NCBI RefSeq assembly: GCF_002105155.1
Contig: NW_019028980.1
Location: 682,001 to 746,000, forward strand
Length of the DNA: 64,000 nt
Source: Lobosporangium transversale
Taxonomy: Eukaryota > Mortierellomycota > Mortierellomycetes > Mortierellales > Mortierellaceae
Direction: 5' to 3'
Below the pieces are notes generated by a model. It had not been told where the DNA came from, did no database searches, and was given only the letters and a program-made list of their open reading frames with translations. This document shows positions 59,068 through 64,000 of the stretch, piece after piece (within the stretch, counting starts at the first letter, position 1; every line of letters begins with the position of its first letter). The position numbers and the translations under genes are program-made.

Positions 59068-61401
59068 CGTTTTGTTAAATAATAGATATATTTATTCTTA
59101 ACATGATTTGCTCACATGTGGCTATCAGAATAATGCACACGAGCAAATCAGAGAAAACTAGAGCTATACTATATACCCTTTACTGATGATCAACCATGAG
59201 AAAACGCCAAATGCAAATCCGCAACAAAAAGAAGTAATTTTTGATCCTTTTTTTTTTTTTTTTTTTTTTGCAATATAAGAATAGGATAAAAGCCGTTTAT
59301 AGTGCTGAAAGGGATAAAGGGTAAGTAAGCAGTTGAACACCCTAATGAACCTACCCCTATTCACCCTTTCCATATGACTAGGACATAAGATCTTGCATTT
59401 TTTTTGACCTTCATTCTTTAAGTCATTACATGCTCGAGGAATGAAAGGCCCCTTTGTGATCCTTAACGATTATCTATAGTTGAGGCATAGAAGATGTGTA
59501 TAGACATTAGCAAACAGAAATCAGTACCAAGATGATGGGGACAAAGACAGACGCGTTGTTGCCAATATTATTAGAAATCGCGATGAGTCTAGTGACATAT
59601 AGTGTTCATACTAGAGAACGGGAAAGATTTATTACATTTTGCCTCCTTCGATTCGATTACTGTAATTTACTTCAGCCAATTAATTTCTTTTAGTTTGATT
59701 AATTTACTACACTAACAATCTTCTCTCTTTCTTCTTCTTCCTCTTCTGCCTGCACATGTGGACAGAATGTGGAAAGTGTGCAAGCATCTCTTTTTGAGTG
59801 CCTTCTATTCCAATATTGAATGCATCGTAAAACTTGACGCACAAACAAGGAGAATCAATGAGTGTGTGAGTGTGAGTGTAATTGAAGTTTCTTCATCTCC
59901 GATCAGTGACATGCACAGTGTGCACAATGTGAATCCCATGCTATACTACTCTCAAAATGGTCATCTTGAAACATGAATTGTCTCACTTCGCCCTCCTCAT
60001 GTCATTTGCCCTGAACTAACCATTCTTGTCTTGTAGATTTCCTTCTTTCGCTCCAATGTAACAGAGCTATTAGAGCCATGCATGCTTTTTTTCCTTCTTG
60101 TTTTCCCTTTCCTTGGATAGGATATGCCAGATCAAACCGAACACTCTTTTTCATTCACTTGTTAGTATAAATATTACATATTGACTGAGTGCCAATTGTC
60201 TTGTGAAGAGAGACCTTGTAAGTCCCTACTTTACTGACCAGCTTAAATGGCATATAGAAGGTGATAACGGAAGCTTGAGAAGCGGGGCTTCTATTCAATG
60301 CTGTTTGTTCTTCAACCCCTTTACTAGATTCTCTGGTTTTACCTGTGCACTCGATCGCTTCCTCTGGATAAAGTCCAAAAGACTTTAGGTTAGCATATCA
60401 ACACATATTAGTTTATTAGTTTTTATTGTCAATAACAATAAAGGGCTGTTGTATGGCTTGGGTATACGGCCCTTCCTCAACAAGGTTCTATTCCATTAAC
60501 CTAGTTGGGGATCAAGATGGCTGCTGTGTGGAGTCTGACCCCTGACATAATCCACCGCTCAATCATTCAACAACCTCTCAATCAAATAACCTATATTCCT
60601 ATTCTATTATGAGCACTTTGGGACAAAGCTTAATCCCAAGGCACCCCCAGAAAGAGAAATAAGTTCAGTATTCAAATACCGAATTTCAAGGGGGTAAAAA
60701 TAAAGGAAAATTTGCCTGCTCGGACATTTCATCTTTGTAGCACGTTGTGAGAAGTAGATGTTCAATTCAATTGGGACCTTAATCCTTGTTTGACTCACAA
60801 AGGTTTCGCACGCTAATTTAGAATGATTAAACCGTGCAGATGACAACCGAAAAAAAAATAGTCTAACCATTGCATATTTCTTCAGAAGCACAATAGACTA
60901 CTAGAGTTCTTGTTTCTTTCTTATTCTCACAGTCCTTGAAGAGGCTGGGAGGCTGCATTTTCTCTTCATTTTCTCTCTTTCTTTTTGTTATTCAATGTTT
61001 CTTGTAAAAACAACACAATAGGGTATACTGTATGAGATAGAAATATCGCTAGAAAAAGAGGATGAGATAGAGACATAGACATAGACATAGACAGAATACA
61101 GAGAAGTTTAAAACTTTCAAGCACTATATCCTTTATGCCACTTTTTGTTATTAGGTCATCACCATCGTCTTTACTTCCCTTGTGTTCAGGGCCAATTTGC
61201 CTGACCGCTGCAATTTATCAAACGAAATTTAATAATGTGATCCAGGGGAGAGCTGTTTCGAAAAACTTTGTCTGTGAATTGCCCTGCCTGACTCCATTAC
61301 CTCCACACTAAGCTTTACTGCTCTCAATGCTCTCATTGCCCACGCTGTCCACACAGTTCATCAGCTGTGCCTCTTCCACTTCCTCTACTCTTTTGTTGTC
61401 G

Positions 61402-61410
61402 TATAAAAAG
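61402..61410 (+). promoter_or_regulatory. TATA box candidate for the PL14-like gene
   Basis: TATAAAAAG, 143 bases before the start codon, in a pyrimidine-rich context typical of an efficient promoter. It is the clearest TATA element in the window. Confidence 0.55.
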
Positions 61411-61552
61411 GAACCCCTGCTTCCTCTTTTTTTTTTAGATCGACGACAATCAACCTTTTCTTCCTTACAACGCGGCAATCTTGCCTCCTCATTCTCCTGC
61501 GTTTTTTTTTGTTTCCCCTTAAATATACAACGCCTTTCCTTTTTTGTACATA

Positions 61553-62740
61553 ATGCGTATCACATCAATCCTGGCGCCTGCTCTGCTAGCCGTCTTTACC
61601 TTTGTACCCTCTGCTACCACTGTTTCCGCTTCAAATACCTCTTCCAACTCTCTCGATATAGGCCTAAATGTCACTCTTGGAGCAGCACCTTCCAATAATA
61701 AAATCTACCATTGGGAAATCAAGCACTTCCCTAAATCCATCGCAGGTCTCGACACCCCTTTTCATTTGACAAAAAAGATGCGACCAGGCAGGAACCCATT
61801 TGATATCGCTCGCGACCCCACTAGCAAGAAGCGCGACAGTCGTGTCTTGCGATCCCTCTATCCTGCTAATTCTTTTGCTCGCTCAGGACATCCACATGCC
61901 GAGTTTACTTCCACGCCTCTCCCTCAGGAAGCCTTTTCAGGCCCTGTCAGTCGCTTTATCCGTCTCGAATATCAAATGTATTTTCAACCTGGTTTCCAAT
62001 GGGTCAAGGGCGGGAAATTGCCTGGCATTCTGATCGGGACCGAGAAGGGCTGTAATGCTGCTTGCTCTGGAGGTGGAACCGCTGAACGCTGCTTCTCAAC
62101 TCGTATGATGTGGCGTGCACATGGTAGTGGCGAGCTCTATCTCTATGCTGCCAAATCTCTTTATTTCCCAAAAGAGAAACCAGAAAAATGTAGTCGCAGC
62201 TTGGACAAAAGATCGCCTGAAGCCTTGTTCCAGCTTGAGCAGCGACAGATCAAAGCTGTTCACATCCCTGAGGATGATGAATGGGATGAAGCCTCATATT
62301 TTAGTGAGGCAGGCCTGCATAAGCGTGCACTTGATAACTCGTGCCTGAATGGGATCAATGTCAGGATCACCCCTGGCTCTCGCAATATGTGTAACCCGAC
62401 CTATGGAATTTCAGTTGGTCGTGGCGGCGACTTTAAGTTCAGGGCTGGTACCTGGCATAATATTACCCAGATCGTTCGCGTCAACTCCAAGGGCAAGGCC
62501 GTGAAGGACGGTTACCTGGCTGTCTACTTGGACCGCAAACCCGTTGTTCAAATCAATAATCTAGTCCTTCTCAAGAATGGTTACGATCCTAAAAAGACCG
62601 TCGGTGAAGACCGTCTAGTCAAGTTTATGTTTTCATCCTTCTTCGGTGGCGCTGACGCGAGTTACCGGACTCGTAAGGCTCAATGGATTGCCTGGAAAGG
62701 ATTCAAGATGACCACCAGTGTCAAGAACATTTGGCACTAG
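61553..62740 (+). CDS. Secreted polysaccharide lyase family 14-like protein
   Basis: Intronless, 395 residues. A signal peptide (MRITSILAPALLAVFTFVPS, cleavage probably after SATTVSA) indicates secretion. The PL14-type beta-jelly-roll appears as YQMYFQPGFQWVKGGKLPGI, a Cys-containing GG loop, FSTRMMWRAHGSGELYLYA, then after an insertion GRGGDFKFRAGTWHNITQ, DGYLAVYLDRKPVVQ and FSSFFGGADASYRTRKAQWI. PL14 enzymes cleave uronate polymers such as alginate or glucuronan; the actual substrate here is unknown. An acidic insertion (about 217-258) lies between two Kex2-type Lys-Arg sites (SLDKR and LHKR), and another KKR lies near residue 93. Start: first ATG after the TATA box, preceding the signal peptide. 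Confidence 0.85.
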   Translation: MRITSILAPALLAVFTFVPSATTVSASNTSSNSLDIGLNVTLGAAPSNNKIYHWEIKHFPKSIAGLDTPFHLTKKMRPGRNPFDIARDPTSKKRDSRVLRSLYPANSFARSGHPHAEFTSTPLPQEAFSGPVSRFIRLEYQMYFQPGFQWVKGGKLPGILIGTEKGCNAACSGGGTAERCFSTRMMWRAHGSGELYLYAAKSLYFPKEKPEKCSRSLDKRSPEALFQLEQRQIKAVHIPEDDEWDEASYFSEAGLHKRALDNSCLNGINVRITPGSRNMCNPTYGISVGRGGDFKFRAGTWHNITQIVRVNSKGKAVKDGYLAVYLDRKPVVQINNLVLLKNGYDPKKTVGEDRLVKFMFSSFFGGADASYRTRKAQWIAWKGFKMTTSVKNIWH

Positions 62741-63036
62741 AGATCACATCGATTGCAGCATTTTTTTTTTTCAACTCATTTTCCTTATGTAACTTATTGT
62801 CAATTCATTTTTATATACCATGTATACTTGCCGCATTAGTTTTTTATATTATCGCGTAGATGTTTTTGTACATTCACCATTACATACATTACACACATTA
62901 CATACATTCCATAAGAGAATAATAGCGTTGATCGCTTTGACTCTTTCTATCCAATAAAAATGTACTTTATAACTCATATACACGCTCTGTCTTTCGTTCT
63001 GAATGTGAGACATGGGGCCCTCTATCTTCAAAGCTC

Positions 63037-64000
63037 CTAATGGTGAATATAAAAATCACTACCAACTCCCAGCGACGCGACTCTGCCAGGCATGGCCTGC
63101 TCCAGTGCAGCCTTTGCTCTCCATCCGGAGCAATGACCTGGAGCCATAAATGATGGATCGATCTTTAACATATCATCAATTGTTTCTAATAAAAAAAAAA
63201 AAAAAAAAAAAAAAAAAGATTTAAAGAGCTGCAACTACTGAATTTTCTTTTTCCTTTTCTCATGGTTGGTATTAAATGGACTGACGTACCTTTGATCCTT
63301 GTTTCGACACTGTGTCCAGCAAGGTGGAATCCTCCCACAACGAAAAAGATTTGATTGTCAGCAACGTCGCTGCCTTTGGCACTGTTGGAATTACTATTGT
63401 TGCTGTTTTTTGGATCAAACGCGTGTTTCACGTCCTGACAGACGTTAATCACGCCTGCATGACTACAGCCCGTGAGGACGACAAGACCCTTGGATCTGAC
63501 TCGAGCAACCAAGTATCGCTCATCCATGATCTCAGGTTCCGGTTTCCAAGATTTACTGTCCTGGAACCATCGAACATGATTTGGAATACCGGTTTCATAA
63601 GATGTCTTGCGTGGAATCAGGCCTGAGACGCCGAAAAATCCATCGCAGATCGTATGTGCCTGACTTTTCAGCGAAACCTTTTAAAAAAAAATAGCGTGAG
63701 AAAAAAATAAAAGATAAAAAAAGAGGAGTCAAAACAAAAAAAAATAAATAAATAAAATAAAAAACTTCCATTACCTGTGCACCAGCCTTCTTAAGGCCAT
63801 CAAGAGAAGGATCCGCACCCCAGGCTACATACTGAATAGGCTCCTCTTCTGGCTCATTATGAACCTTTAACGATTTGGTGAGACATGTACCACGTTGATC
63901 TGGTCGATCAGGGTGCAAATCCACGACAACTATAAAAAAAAAAAATAGCGTTTTCATTTCGAAACTCTCTGAGGTTTTTGTTCCAGAAGAAGAACGGGTT
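63037..64000 (-). CDS. Metallo-beta-lactamase-fold hydrolase, 5' part outside the window
   Basis: C-terminal part of an MBL-fold protein resembling the dihydropterin ribofuranosyl-aminobenzene phosphate synthase-like group of bacterial and archaeal MBL proteins. Exons seen: 63929-63775, 63677-63290, 63185-63037, about 230 residues. Motifs: VLTGCSHAGVINVCQ (metal-binding His), FVVGGFHLAGH and APGHCSGWRA near the end. The N-terminal HxHxDH motif is not in the window, so it should lie upstream of 64000. Sequence from 63930 to 64000 looks like intron or an unassigned exon end. A Ser/Asn-rich insertion (NSNNSNSNSAKG) sits between two motifs. An A run on the plus strand (63190-63217) is T in the transcript, before the last acceptor. 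Substrate unknown. Confidence 0.8.

Larger units (their letters stand above)
58163..61552. other. Gene-poor interval between G6PDH and the PL14-like gene
   Basis: 3.4 kb. It contains the A run after G6PDH (58289-58318), a broken His/Lys-rich locus (58387-59067, listed separately), a T run (59249-59269), an AGACAT-type short repeat near 61070-61095, and otherwise AT-rich sequence with no supported gene. The last 150 bases are pyrimidine-rich promoter and leader of the PL14-like gene. Confidence 0.45.

Noticed and set aside
1..64000. A metabolic gene cluster or defence island
   Set aside because: Genes are unrelated housekeeping families on mixed strands with separate promoters; the loose lipid/NADPH theme is not a cluster.

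Overview
The window is eukaryotic and fungal. Nearly every protein gene is cut by several short GT-AG introns, codon-level homology is to fungal housekeeping families, and the intergenic DNA is AT-rich with unusually many long A or T runs. A single-chain fatty acid synthase (beta and alpha halves fused, two acyl carrier domains), a PL14-type secreted protein, a GILT-like thiol reductase and an MFSD1-like carrier together suggest an early-diverging fungus, most likely Mucoromycota/Mortierellomycotina. That placement is inference from gene content, not from a marker gene.

Layout. 1-11525 (minus): fused fatty acid synthase, cut by the left edge inside the ketoacyl synthase region. 13996-16071 (plus): three-RRM TIA-1/Pub1-like RNA-binding protein with a His/Asn/Gly-rich tail. 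16.5-18.6 kb: a tRNA-like Pol III element and the decayed 3' part of a LINE-type retrotransposon (RNase H plus zinc-knuckle tail). 19.1-23.0 kb (minus): GILT-like thiol reductase, then an MFSD1-like transporter. 24.0-28.5 kb: RSA3-like ribosome assembly factor (minus), ribosomal protein L35 and the R-SNARE SEC22 (plus). 31.2-34.0 kb: a 926-residue disordered protein with protein phosphatase 1 docking motifs. 34.1-36.8 kb: PUS4 tRNA pseudouridine synthase, a tiny COX14-like gene (minus) and RTC3. 38.1-39.4 kb: four-span MARVEL-like membrane protein. 40.1-43.6 kb: VAC8. 44.6-48.3 kb: class 3 lipase of diacylglycerol lipase type. 50.6-52.8 kb: COX16 and PPX1, convergent. 54.8-58.2 kb: glucose-6-phosphate dehydrogenase. 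58.2-61.5 kb is gene-poor with a broken His/Lys-rich gene. 61.6-62.7 kb: PL14-like secreted protein. The right edge cuts a metallo-beta-lactamase-fold gene (minus).

How they relate. There is no operon or biosynthetic cluster; genes are independent and mixed in strand. There is a loose lipid and NADPH theme: the synthase consumes NADPH, G6PDH makes it, and the lipase acts on glycerolipids. There are two cytochrome oxidase assembly factors (COX14-like, COX16), three ribosome or translation-linked genes (RSA3-like, RPL35, RTC3), and two vacuole/lysosome-linked proteins next to each other (GILT-like, MFSD1-like). I read these as chance neighbourhoods.

The most unusual signals outside genes are: a roughly 50-nt-arm hairpin just downstream of the lipase gene (48352-48476); an interleaved pair of inverted repeats that would form a pseudoknot (49683-49817); a duplicated copy of the VAC8 3' end (44002-44062); and the dense A/T homopolymer runs. 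Exon boundaries were derived by eye from splice consensus, reading frame and family similarity; none was checked against transcripts.
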